Below are positions 15,392 to 22,765 of a stretch of DNA of 36,806 bases, one piece after another (the stretch's first letter is position 1; the number at the start of each line of letters is the position of its first letter). The position numbers were made by a program, and so were the translations under genes. The notes below the pieces were generated by a model, which was not told the DNA's origin, did not search any database, and saw nothing but the letters and a program-made list of their open reading frames with translations. The stretch is from Bacteroidota bacterium (lineage in GTDB: Bacteria > Bacteroidota > Bacteroidia > Bacteroidales > VadinHA17), in contig JADFQJ010000024.1 in NCBI GenBank assembly GCA_022561875.1, positions 1 through 36,806 on the forward strand, written 5' to 3'.

Positions 15392-16387
15392 TTAAGGTAC
15401 TTCTATCGTGTTAAGGATTTTCGTTACAATATCCACCGTAGTGACATTCTCAGCTTCAGCTTCATATGTAAGCCCAATCCTGTGACGAAGAACATCATTA
15501 CAAACAGCCCTGACATCTTCGGGTATCACGTACCCTCTGCGTCTGATAAAGGCATAAGCTTTGGCAGCCATAGCGAGGTAGATACTTGCCCTGGGTGATC
15601 CGCCATAATTAATCATGTTTTTAAATACCGGCAGTTTGTATTCTTCAGGATACCTGGTTGCAAATACTATATCAAGGATATACCGTTCAATTTTTTCATC
15701 CATATATACATCCTTCACAACATCCCTGGCTTTCAATATATCTGCAGGCTCAAGAATAGTATTTGCCACGGGGAATACTTTTCCCAGGTTTTCCCTTATT
15801 ATCAATTTTTCTTCCTCTTTATTTGGATAATCTATCACCACTTTAAGCATAAACCTGTCAATCTGCGCCTCAGGCAAAGGATATGTACCTTCCTGTTCAA
15901 TCGGGTTTTGAGTAGCTAAAACAAGGAAAGGTTCTTCCAGCTTGTAGGTTTCAGATCCAATTGTGACCTGCCTTTCCTGCATCGCCTCAAGCAGTGCGCT
16001 TTGAACTTTGGCAGGCGACCGGTTAATTTCGTCAGCAAGGATAAAATTGGAAAACACAGGTCCTTTTTTAACGATAAACTCCTCCTTTCTCTGGCTATAT
16101 ATCATTGTACCAATTAAATCGGCAGGCAGCAGATCCGGAGTAAACTGAATCCTGTTAAATTTAGCATTGATAGTACTGGCAAGAGTGGTTATTGCCAGTG
16201 TTTTAGCAAGTCCCGGCACTCCTTCAAGGAGAATATGTCCGTTGGATAACAATCCGATCAGCAGTCTGTCCAGCAAATGTTTTTGCCCGATAATTACTTT
16301 GCTCATTTCAGTTTTTATCATTTCAACGAAAGCGCTCTCTTTTTCAATTCGCTCATTTAATTCTTTGATATTTACGGTATTATTCAT
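15392..16387 (-). CDS. moxR: MoxR-family AAA+ ATPase
   Basis: A 331-aa ATPase with Walker A GVPGLAKT at 56-63, Walker B FILADEINRSP with Asp-Glu at 119-120, and the sensor region ATQNPIEQEGTYPLPEAQID that defines MoxR proteins (AAA_3), followed by the lid domain with GGSPRASIYLAMAAKAYAFI. It is the first gene of the Bat operon. MoxR ATPases form cytoplasmic hexamers that help metal-cofactor or vWA proteins mature; here the client is probably DUF58 or the Bat complex. A TATTTTTG -7 box is 50 bases upstream. The length and all catalytic residues are normal. Confidence 0.95.
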   Translation of the reverse strand: MNNTVNIKELNERIEKESAFVEMIKTEMSKVIIGQKHLLDRLLIGLLSNGHILLEGVPGLAKTLAITTLASTINAKFNRIQFTPDLLPADLIGTMIYSQRKEEFIVKKGPVFSNFILADEINRSPAKVQSALLEAMQERQVTIGSETYKLEEPFLVLATQNPIEQEGTYPLPEAQIDRFMLKVVIDYPNKEEEKLIIRENLGKVFPVANTILEPADILKARDVVKDVYMDEKIERYILDIVFATRYPEEYKLPVFKNMINYGGSPRASIYLAMAAKAYAFIRRRGYVIPEDVRAVCNDVLRHRIGLTYEAEAENVTTVDIVTKILNTIEVP

Positions 16388-16436
16388 AGTTTAATGTATT
16401 GGAATTTAACTTCGTTGAGCTCGCAAGCTCGGTTCA

Positions 16437-16444
16437 AAAATATT
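16437..16444 (-). promoter_or_regulatory. Bacteroidota -7 box upstream of moxR
   Basis: The minus strand reads TATTTTTG, matching TAnnTTTG, 49 bases before the moxR start. This is the likely promoter of the whole Bat operon. No TTG was found at -33. A small hairpin GAGCT-CGCA-AGCTC lies between the box and the gene. Confidence 0.4.
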
Positions 16445-16782
16445 AATCGATTAATAATAAGCTATATCATTATTATATTAAAGGCTGAGGCTGAGGAATT
16501 TGACTACTCATTTTCGCGTTATGCTTATGCGGAAGCTATAGCACGGGTTCTATTAAATAAAATTTGTCTCATTAGCTATGTTCTTTTTTTCTTATCAGAA
16601 CTTACAAATTTACTATCGTTTAGGCATTCTCAAAAGAAACATGAAACTTTTCCGGTTATAAAGCGTCCACAAATTTCATAAAAAATCCGGTACACTCGTG
16701 TTAAAAAAAGTTAAAAGGTTGAATATTGGAAAATTACCTTAGAAATTATTAATCTTGGAGTTTATTCATAAAATAAACTGTT
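16445..16782. other. Divergent intergenic region between moxR and truA, no gene seen
   Basis: AT-rich sequence of about 340 bases. It contains ATTAAAGGCTGAGGCTGAGG at 16478-16497, a near copy of which lies at 29878-29898 in the folD-ffh gap. A frame of 95 codons crosses it on the plus strand but has no recognisable protein features. TAATCTTG at 16750-16757 is a near match to the -7 consensus, 25 bases before truA. Confidence 0.5.
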
Positions 16783-17556
16783 ATGCAAAAGAAAACTCCC
16801 TGCAGGTATTTCATTTACTTATCATACAACGGTACCCGCTATCATGGCTGGCAGATACAACCAAATGCACTAACAGTTCAGGAAACGCTGAACAATGCCA
16901 TGTCAACTATGCTGCAGGAAGAAATTGAAACCGTTGGTGTAGGAAGGACTGACACCGGTGTTCATGCAAGCTTTTTTACGGCGCATTTTGAGTCGTTTAA
17001 AAACAAACTTGACAGGGATGAAAAATGGGTTTATAAACTGAACGGTATCCTTCCGGATGACATTGCCATCGACAAGATAACCAGAGTAAGCCCGGATGCC
17101 AATGCACGATTTGATGCGCTAAGCAGAACTTATAAATACTATATCAGTAACAAGAAAGATCCGTTCAACCGGGAATTTTCTTATCATTTATATGGTCAGC
17201 TTGATGTTAACAAAATGAATAAAGTTTCTCTTCTGCTTTATGATTACGCTGATTTTACGAGTTTTTCCAAACTTCATTCTGATGTTAAGACTAATAACTG
17301 CAGAGTGTCCCTGGTAAAGTGGGAACAAACCGGTAATCAGATAATATTTACTATTAAAGCCGACCGCTTTTTGAGAAATATGGTAAGAGCAATTGTGGGT
17401 ACCCTGCTGGAGGTAGGACGCGGGAAACTGGGGATCAATGAATTCAAAAAGATCATTGAATCAAAAGACCGGTCACAGGCTGCTGCTTCGGCTCCTGCAC
17501 ATGGCTTGTTTCTTACAAATATCGAATATCCCAACCTGGATGAATTGAAAGGATAA
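16783..17556 (+). CDS. truA: tRNA pseudouridine(38-40) synthase TruA
   Basis: The 257-aa enzyme starts with YLSYNGTRYHGWQIQPNA and has the catalytic motif GVGRTDTGVHA with the nucleophilic Asp at 57, then SRTYKYYI, DFTSF and FLRNMVRAIVGTLLEVGRGK. It converts uridines 38-40 of the tRNA anticodon arm to pseudouridine in the cytoplasm, acting as a dimer. Length and motifs are standard. It is the only plus-strand gene in the 3-22 kb part and is convergent with the SRPBCC gene, 36 bases apart. No strong terminator is visible between them. Confidence 0.97.
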   Translation: MQKKTPCRYFIYLSYNGTRYHGWQIQPNALTVQETLNNAMSTMLQEEIETVGVGRTDTGVHASFFTAHFESFKNKLDRDEKWVYKLNGILPDDIAIDKITRVSPDANARFDALSRTYKYYISNKKDPFNREFSYHLYGQLDVNKMNKVSLLLYDYADFTSFSKLHSDVKTNNCRVSLVKWEQTGNQIIFTIKADRFLRNMVRAIVGTLLEVGRGKLGINEFKKIIESKDRSQAAASAPAHGLFLTNIEYPNLDELKG

Positions 17557-17592
17557 GGGTGGAAGTTATAGGTTATACGTTAAATATTCCTG

Positions 17593-18114
17593 TTAGTTAA
17601 AATCTTTTTCCATTGCTGCTTTGAACATTTCCTGGCTTTTCCGGGCTTTTGCTGAAATGGCAGGTTTCATGAAAGGTAGGAATGTTCCCCGGAAAAATCC
17701 TTTTCCATGTGCTTCATTTTCAGTAATTACAATAGTTGAGCCATCACCAGGAATGAATTTAACAGTGGTGCTGACAGTAATTCTTTTTTCATCCAGTGTG
17801 TACTCGATGAGTTTGTTCCATCTTATCTTTTTTATCTCCTGGATAGCTGTTGTTTGCTTTCCATTGTTATTAAAAACCAATCTCAGCCTGGTTCCCTGCC
17901 CCATCATAATGCCTCCCATATATTCAATTCTCTCAAAACCGGGAATCCATTGTCCCATCTTTCCGGTATCGGTAAATCCGGCAAATACTTTCTGTACCGG
18001 AACATTTACAGTAACTTCAGTCTTATAATGAATAACAGGAAAAATCCTGCCAATAGCCACAACACAAGCAATAAGAACAATAATGACTATAGCAATATTT
18101 CTGATAGTTTTCAT
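17593..18114 (-). CDS. SRPBCC (START-like) protein with N-terminal membrane anchor
   Basis: A 173-aa protein when started at MKTIRNIAIVIIVLIACVVA. The first 25 residues form one hydrophobic anchor. The rest fits the polyketide cyclase/SRPBCC fold: YKTEVTVNVPVQKVFAGFTD, then WIPGFERIEYMGG, GTRLRLVFNNNG and a C-terminal helix (AISAKARKSQEMFKAAMEKD). Such proteins bind hydrophobic ligands in a central cavity; the ligand here is unknown. An upstream ATG eight codons earlier is possible but lacks support. It is transcribed after aroE, separated by about 104 bases with repeat fragments. Confidence 0.8.
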   Translation of the reverse strand: MKTIRNIAIVIIVLIACVVAIGRIFPVIHYKTEVTVNVPVQKVFAGFTDTGKMGQWIPGFERIEYMGGIMMGQGTRLRLVFNNNGKQTTAIQEIKKIRWNKLIEYTLDEKRITVSTTVKFIPGDGSTIVITENEAHGKGFFRGTFLPFMKPAISAKARKSQEMFKAAMEKDFN

Positions 18115-18149
18115 TTCTTGTATGATTTTGTTATACAATAATTTTATTT

Positions 18150-18245
18150 CTTACATTCCATATTTTCCATCATTCCCCTGTAGAAATAGCTCCTGCGTCG
18201 CATTTCACAGGGTAGGCATCATTCCACTATTCCCTTCTTCCATAT
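18150..18245. repeat. CATTCC module and a fragment of the GTGAAAT element at the aroE 3' end
   Basis: Words CATTCCATATTTTCCATCATTCC (in part) and ATCATTCCACTATTCCC flank GCGTCGCATTTCACAGGGTA (18195-18214), an internal piece of the GTGAAAT element in reverse orientation. The module continues through the aroE stop codon and supplies its last codons (KKGIVE). Confidence 0.55.
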
Positions 18246-18974
18246 CTCCCATGATTCTTCAGCCTGATTTTTAAGCATTTGCAAACCATTCATCACCCCG
18301 GCTCCATGCTTTTTGCCTTCCTTAAGAAACCGGGTTACCGAAGGGTTATAGATCAGGTCATACAGCAAGTGTTTTTCAGACATATACCGGTAAGGGAGAT
18401 ACGGAACCGAACCGGTATCAGGATACATTCCCAGAGGTGTTGTATTAATGATAAGAGTATTTTTCCGGATTGTCTTTTCATCTACATCGTTATAAGTAAC
18501 ACATCCCGGTTTGCCGGTTCTGGACACTAATTGATACTTAATATTCAATTTATTAAGTCCACAGACAACAGCTTTTGAAGCCCCTCCTGTACCAAGAACA
18601 AGTGCATATGGGTGATGTTTTGATATATCAGGAGATAGTGATTGAATAAATCCTATAATATCAGTATTGTAACCCTTCATGCTGATCTTGTTTTTCTCCC
18701 TCACTATTATGACAGTATTTACTGCTCCGGCTTCCTTAGCCAGCGGGTCAAGATCATCAAGAAACGGGATCACCTGCTCCTTGTAAGGGATAGTTACATT
18801 CAAACCATAAATATCATGGTTGTTCCTGACGAGTGGTAATAACTCTTCAATATTTTGCAGTGGAAAATTAAGATACTCCACATTCCGTATCTCATCTTTT
18901 CTGAATTTTTCTGCAAAATACTTTTCAGAAAATGAATGTGCTAACGGAAATCCTATGAGCCCATATTGCTTCAT
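18219..18974 (-). CDS. aroE: Shikimate dehydrogenase
   Basis: A 251-aa enzyme of the shikimate pathway, reducing 3-dehydroshikimate to shikimate with NADPH. Seen are the substrate motif GFPLAHSFSEKYF, LNVTIPYKE with the catalytic Lys, GAVNTVI, YNTDIIGF with the catalytic Asp, the dinucleotide loop VLGTGGASKAV, NTTPLGMYPD and the closing GLQMLKNQAEESWEIW. The length is somewhat short but normal for Bacteroidota. The final six residues after EIW come from a repeat module. The gene follows DUF368 in the same direction, with a repeat-filled 100-base gap. Confidence 0.96.
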   Translation of the reverse strand: MKQYGLIGFPLAHSFSEKYFAEKFRKDEIRNVEYLNFPLQNIEELLPLVRNNHDIYGLNVTIPYKEQVIPFLDDLDPLAKEAGAVNTVIIVREKNKISMKGYNTDIIGFIQSLSPDISKHHPYALVLGTGGASKAVVCGLNKLNIKYQLVSRTGKPGCVTYNDVDEKTIRKNTLIINTTPLGMYPDTGSVPYLPYRYMSEKHLLYDLIYNPSVTRFLKEGKKHGAGVMNGLQMLKNQAEESWEIWKKGIVE

Positions 18975-18977
18975 TAG

Positions 18978-19083
18978 TACTGGTTACTGGTTACTGGTTA
19001 CTGGTTCTTCAAACCTTGAACTCTTTCATTCTTCCCTCTTTCTACTCACCTACTCACCCACTCACCCACTCATCTTACTCACC
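18978..19083. repeat. CTGGTTACTGG run and CTCACCTACTCACC tract at the DUF368 3' end
   Basis: 18978-19006 holds four units of TACTGGT. 19041-19083 holds CTACTCACCTACTCACCC and CTCACCCACTCATCTTACTC, and overlaps the last codons and stop of the DUF368 gene (19075-19083). The same two modules occur together at 14571-14920 and 22436-22757. Confidence 0.7.
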
Positions 19084-20013
19084 TTTTTCAACTTCAGCAA
19101 ATCGTTCAACAACCCATATGGTAATAATTCCGGTGATCATAAGCAATATACTAATAACCAATTCATTATCAAATTGTCGAGGAAAGTATTTTTCATAACC
19201 TATAACAACCGGATCTCCACCGGATTTAAGCAGGATATCACCGAGCCGGTTAGTCTGAAATACCTCATTTTTCCATGGCCAGAGAATGCTAAGCGAACCG
19301 AGGATAAAACCGGCAAGAAGTGAAATGGTCTGATCTTTATACCGTTTGAATATCCATGACAAAATATGTGAAAAAGCAAGCAGTCCCAGTACAGCGCCCA
19401 CGCCTACAGGAATAAGTACTCCCATATCAAATTCATTTACCGATTTAATAAAGATCAATTCGTAGTTACCCATAAGAATAAGAACAAATGACCCTGAAAG
19501 TCCGGGTAAGATCATACTGCAGATAGCGACAACCCCGCAAAGCACAAGATAGTAGGTACTGGTGTTTTCTGATGCAGGGTTTAAAACTGATAGTAAAACA
19601 GCTATAAGGGTACCTGCAAGAAATGTGATCACAACCCGGAAATCCACTTTTTCAATTCTCCTTCCGACAAAATAAACTGAAGCGAGTATCAATCCGAAAA
19701 AGTAGGCCCAGATATAAACAGAATAATTCTCAAACAGGTATCCAAGAATTCTTGCCAGAGTGAGAATGCTGATAAATATTCCGAAAAAAACAGATAAAAG
19801 GAAACTCATGTTAACCCGGTTGAAGAACCCGTTGAAATCACCTTTCAGGATCAATCTGACTGCCTTCAGATCTAATGACTTGATGGAATTAATAAGTTTC
19901 TCAAAAATTCCGGTGATCAGAGCTATTGTTCCCCCTGATACACCCGGTATCACATTGGCAGCTCCCATTCCTATTCCTTTGAAAATAAGGGAAATTGATT
20001 CACGTAGTTGCAT
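19075..20013 (-). CDS. DUF368 polytopic membrane protein (PopT-type polyprenyl-phosphate transporter family)
   Basis: The 312-aa protein has about eight to ten membrane helices and two family signatures: ANVIPGVSGGTIALITGIFE near residues 19-38 and SMILPGLSGSFVLILMGNYE near 165-184, an internal duplication typical of DUF368. Members of this family were recently shown to recycle undecaprenyl phosphate across the inner membrane (named PopT), an essential step for wall and glycan synthesis. I infer the same role from family membership; no residue shown here proves it. It is transcribed after comA, with a gap of about 150 bases, and before aroE. Confidence 0.88.
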   Translation of the reverse strand: MQLRESISLIFKGIGMGAANVIPGVSGGTIALITGIFEKLINSIKSLDLKAVRLILKGDFNGFFNRVNMSFLLSVFFGIFISILTLARILGYLFENYSVYIWAYFFGLILASVYFVGRRIEKVDFRVVITFLAGTLIAVLLSVLNPASENTSTYYLVLCGVVAICSMILPGLSGSFVLILMGNYELIFIKSVNEFDMGVLIPVGVGAVLGLLAFSHILSWIFKRYKDQTISLLAGFILGSLSILWPWKNEVFQTNRLGDILLKSGGDPVVIGYEKYFPRQFDNELVISILLMITGIITIWVVERFAEVEKGE

Positions 20014-20150
20014 AACAGAAAAAAATAAAAGTAATAAGTTAACTATGCTCTCACAGAATCCTTTGCTCTCTGCTCTTCACACCACAACTTTGTGGTTATA
20101 TTTATTAAAGAATTAACCGCCAAGTACGCTAAGGATGCGCCCCGGTACAG

Positions 20151-20183
20151 TCATTCTTCCATTATTCCATCATTCCATTCTTC
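20151..20183. repeat. CATTCCATCATTCC module at the ComA 3' end
   Basis: TTCCATTATTCCATCATTCC on the plus strand spans the last seven codons and stop of the ComA-family gene, giving its KKNGMME tail. The same words end the 356-aa gene at 12420-12463. Confidence 0.65.
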
Positions 20184-20962
20184 TTATTATCCGGTTTCAG
20201 CTCATCAGGTAAAAATTCGTAGAAGGTATCGCCTCTGAGTCCTTGTCTGAGTGTCTCAAGAGAGATCACCTCGTTTGGTGCAATATTGCCCAGGTTTACA
20301 TTAGCGCCCAGTAGTTTAATGAACCATACCTGCTGTGATTTATTTGGAGCCTCCCACAATACATTTTCAATTTTTACATGATTAATGATATCATTTATCA
20401 ATTCGGTATTAGCTGATCCGTCACTGTTATAGATACCAATTGTTCCACTTTCTCTTGCTTCAGCAATAACTTTCCATGCTCCTGCATCAAGTTCTGTTTT
20501 CATCATTAACACCCACTCATCAGGTGAGAAAACAATATCAGCCTGTTTTGAGCCTACTTCAGATAATACTTTAACCTGTACTGATAGTTTTTTTATATAG
20601 TCAATCTTCCGGTCATGAGGTATTATCATTGAACCGTCAGAAATCTCAGCAAGCTCAAGTCCGTATTTATCAAGAATTTTCCGGTAATCGTCAAACTTGT
20701 TTCTGATGATAAATGATTCGAACAAAGTTCCTCCAAAACAGGGAGTTGCACCGGCATCTTTATAGATCTTTATTTTTGATTCAAGGTCGTTTGTAATCAG
20801 TGCAGTACCAAAACCAAACTTAACTACATCGGTATATTCCCCGCTTGATTGCATAAGGTTTTCAGCTTCACGGGTGCTAAGGCCTTTATCCATAACCATT
20901 GTAAGTCCTTCTTCTCTGGGTTTCTTTGTCCGTTCAGGAATGTAAGGAAGGTCGAAATTCAT
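20162..20962 (-). CDS. ComA-family phosphosulfolactate synthase-like protein
   Basis: A 266-aa TIM-barrel protein matching the phosphosulfolactate synthase family (PF02679): REEGLTMVMDKGLSTREAEN near the start, VVKFGFGTALI, GGTLFESFI, EISDGSMIIP, VLSEVGSKQ and NLGNIAPNEVISLETLRQGL. The archetype adds sulfite to phosphoenolpyruvate to make phosphosulfolactate for coenzyme M. No other coenzyme M genes are seen here, and relatives in plants (HSA32) and Bacteroidota have other or unknown roles. Its start is two bases after the TPR gene stop, so the two are one transcript. The last seven residues come from a repeat. The name comA should be used with caution. Confidence 0.85.
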   Translation of the reverse strand: MNFDLPYIPERTKKPREEGLTMVMDKGLSTREAENLMQSSGEYTDVVKFGFGTALITNDLESKIKIYKDAGATPCFGGTLFESFIIRNKFDDYRKILDKYGLELAEISDGSMIIPHDRKIDYIKKLSVQVKVLSEVGSKQADIVFSPDEWVLMMKTELDAGAWKVIAEARESGTIGIYNSDGSANTELINDIINHVKIENVLWEAPNKSQQVWFIKLLGANVNLGNIAPNEVISLETLRQGLRGDTFYEFLPDELKPDNKKNGMME

Positions 20963-20964
20963 AG

Positions 20965-22374
20965 CTATATTTTTTGGTCATTAATCAGTTTCATGATTTC
21001 CGGATCGCTGTCTCCTTCAGGATATAATTCCAGGAATGTGTATTGCATACGCTGATTGATCTTTAAAGCTTTCATAAGGTTTAAAAGACCTTTCTTTTTA
21101 TTTCCAATCTCAAAATAAGCAATTGCCAGGTAACAATAATTGCTTCCTGATCCGTTATCTCCTGTCTTTTCCCCTTCAAGCTCAAGAATGACTTCTGTCC
21201 ACAGCCTGTTTCTCACAAGCATTTCGCACAATTCAAGAAAATAATCTTCATTTCCGGGATCAATATCCAGGGCTTTTTTATATGCGTTATATGAACTACC
21301 TGCCTCTCCTATCAAGTCTAAAACCTGCGCAAGAAAAATCAGGTATTCGGGATTATCCGGATCGATTTTAACAGATCTGTTTAAATAAAAAATACTCTCT
21401 TCAAAATTATCTCTTTCGTATGCTATACATGCAAGGCCGTTCCATCCTTCGGCATATTCCGGTTCCTCAGCTACCACCTTCCTGTAATATTTTTCAGCAA
21501 GATCATATTTACCCAGTTTCTCATAACAATAAGCCAGACCCATAATACCGTCAATACTGTCATATTCAATTTTAACGTAATCGAGATATTCAGTCAAAGC
21601 TTCCTTGAATTTACCCTGATCAGCGAGAATATCAGCTTTAAAAAAGAGTGCGAAAGCATTTTCATCATTAACAGCAAGAGTAAAATCAAAGGCTTCCAGG
21701 GCATCTTTTTTCTTCCCGAGCTTATTATAAATTACTCCCAGATTAAACCATGTATTCTCTGAAAAGGGATCCTCCTCAAGATAATTCAGGTAAAGTTTAA
21801 TACTTCTTTCCGGATCACCCATTTTTTCATAAGCCAATCCAAGTTCATATAAGTATTTTTTATTACGGGGATTTGAATGCATTGCCCGTTCAAGGAAATT
21901 AACAGACTCTTTATAGAAATTCTGATGTTGAAGTGTTAATGCAATCCCATATAGAATTTCTTCTTCATTATCAACATCTGACTCAACAGCTTTATTATAA
22001 CTTTTCAGCGCTTTGGAAATATTTCCCATCAGGGAATAAGCAGCTCCTTTTATTAAATAAAAGTCGGGATTCCCCGATTCAATGGCTTCAATATCCCGGA
22101 GGATTCTCATTGATTTAAAAGGCTGTCCCCGTTCAATAAGCACCTGTGCTTTTTTAAGCTGTATTGTCGTAGACTGAGGATATTGTTTAGTAGCTTGTGA
22201 AACTACCTCAAGTGCCTTGCTGGAATTGTTATATTCGATATAGTAGCTGATAATACTCTCAAAATCTGAGACATCAAAGAAATTATTAGCTCTTTTTGCT
22301 TTTGCATCTTCATACCGTTTCACCAGATCTGTTATCTCATCATCTTCCTCTGAAAAAAACCTGTCTTCATCCAT
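20965..22374 (-). CDS. Large TPR-repeat protein, 469 aa
   Basis: After an acidic N-terminus (MDEDRFFSEEDDEITDL) the protein consists of about eleven tandem tetratricopeptide repeats, for example YLYELGLAYEKMGDPERSIK, NTWFNLGVIYNKLGKKKDAL and AEGWNGLACIAYERDNFEES. There is no signal peptide or membrane helix, so it is cytoplasmic. Such proteins are conserved in Bacteroidota next to comA and DUF368 genes but have no assigned partner. It heads a minus-strand operon with comA (2-base gap). A TAAATTTG -7 box lies 23 bases upstream of the start. Confidence 0.88.
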   Translation of the reverse strand: MDEDRFFSEEDDEITDLVKRYEDAKAKRANNFFDVSDFESIISYYIEYNNSSKALEVVSQATKQYPQSTTIQLKKAQVLIERGQPFKSMRILRDIEAIESGNPDFYLIKGAAYSLMGNISKALKSYNKAVESDVDNEEEILYGIALTLQHQNFYKESVNFLERAMHSNPRNKKYLYELGLAYEKMGDPERSIKLYLNYLEEDPFSENTWFNLGVIYNKLGKKKDALEAFDFTLAVNDENAFALFFKADILADQGKFKEALTEYLDYVKIEYDSIDGIMGLAYCYEKLGKYDLAEKYYRKVVAEEPEYAEGWNGLACIAYERDNFEESIFYLNRSVKIDPDNPEYLIFLAQVLDLIGEAGSSYNAYKKALDIDPGNEDYFLELCEMLVRNRLWTEVILELEGEKTGDNGSGSNYCYLAIAYFEIGNKKKGLLNLMKALKINQRMQYTFLELYPEGDSDPEIMKLINDQKI

Positions 22375-22397
22375 AATTATATCCTGATTCTTCTGCG

Positions 22398-22405
22398 CAA
22401 ATTTA
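22398..22405 (-). promoter_or_regulatory. Bacteroidota -7 box for the TPR-comA operon
   Basis: The minus strand reads TAAATTTG (TAnnTTTG), 23 bases upstream of the TPR gene start. The repeat block starts about 30 bases further upstream, so the promoter sits just outside it. No -33 TTG was seen. Confidence 0.4.
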
Positions 22406-22435
22406 CAATTATTTATTGGTTTTTTGGGTTCGGGA

Positions 22436-22757
22436 TACTGGTTTCTGGTTTCTGGTTACTGGCTTGCCACGTTTACCCCATGAAATTCTTTTCATTTCGT
22501 CGGGGTGAAATGCGACGTTTGCCCTGTGAAATTTGAGGTATGAAAATATTTCACCGGGGGAAGGAGCATATTTCACTGTGGTTACTGGTTGCTTACTTTT
22601 TCTACACTTTTCGTATACTCACTACTCACAACTCATCTCTCACCGCTTCTTTGTCTACTTACTACATACTTCTTACTTCTTCACTCTCCGCACTCTGCCC
22701 TTCGCTCTTCTCTCTTCACTTTTGCCTTCTGCCTTTTGCCTTCTGCCTTTTGCCTTC
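22436..22757. repeat. Composite repeat between the GH84-like and TPR genes
   Basis: 22436-22462 is a run of TACTGGTTTCTGG units. 22461-22579 is the GTGAAAT element in plus orientation, with CTTGCCACGTTTACCCC, the ATGAAAT hairpin, TCGGGGTGAAATGCGACG and TATTTCACCGGGGGAAGGAG. 22580-22757 is a pyrimidine tract with CTCACTACTCACAACTC and a TGCCTTTTGCCTTC tandem run. The tract ends 8 bases before the GH84-like stop codon. Frames crossing it are not conserved genes. Confidence 0.75.
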
Positions 22758-22765
22758 CTATTTAT

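Noticed and set aside
16394-16681. 95-codon plus-strand frame between moxR and truA
   Set aside because: AT-rich intergenic sequence, no ribosome-binding or domain signal, and part of it is a dispersed repeat word.
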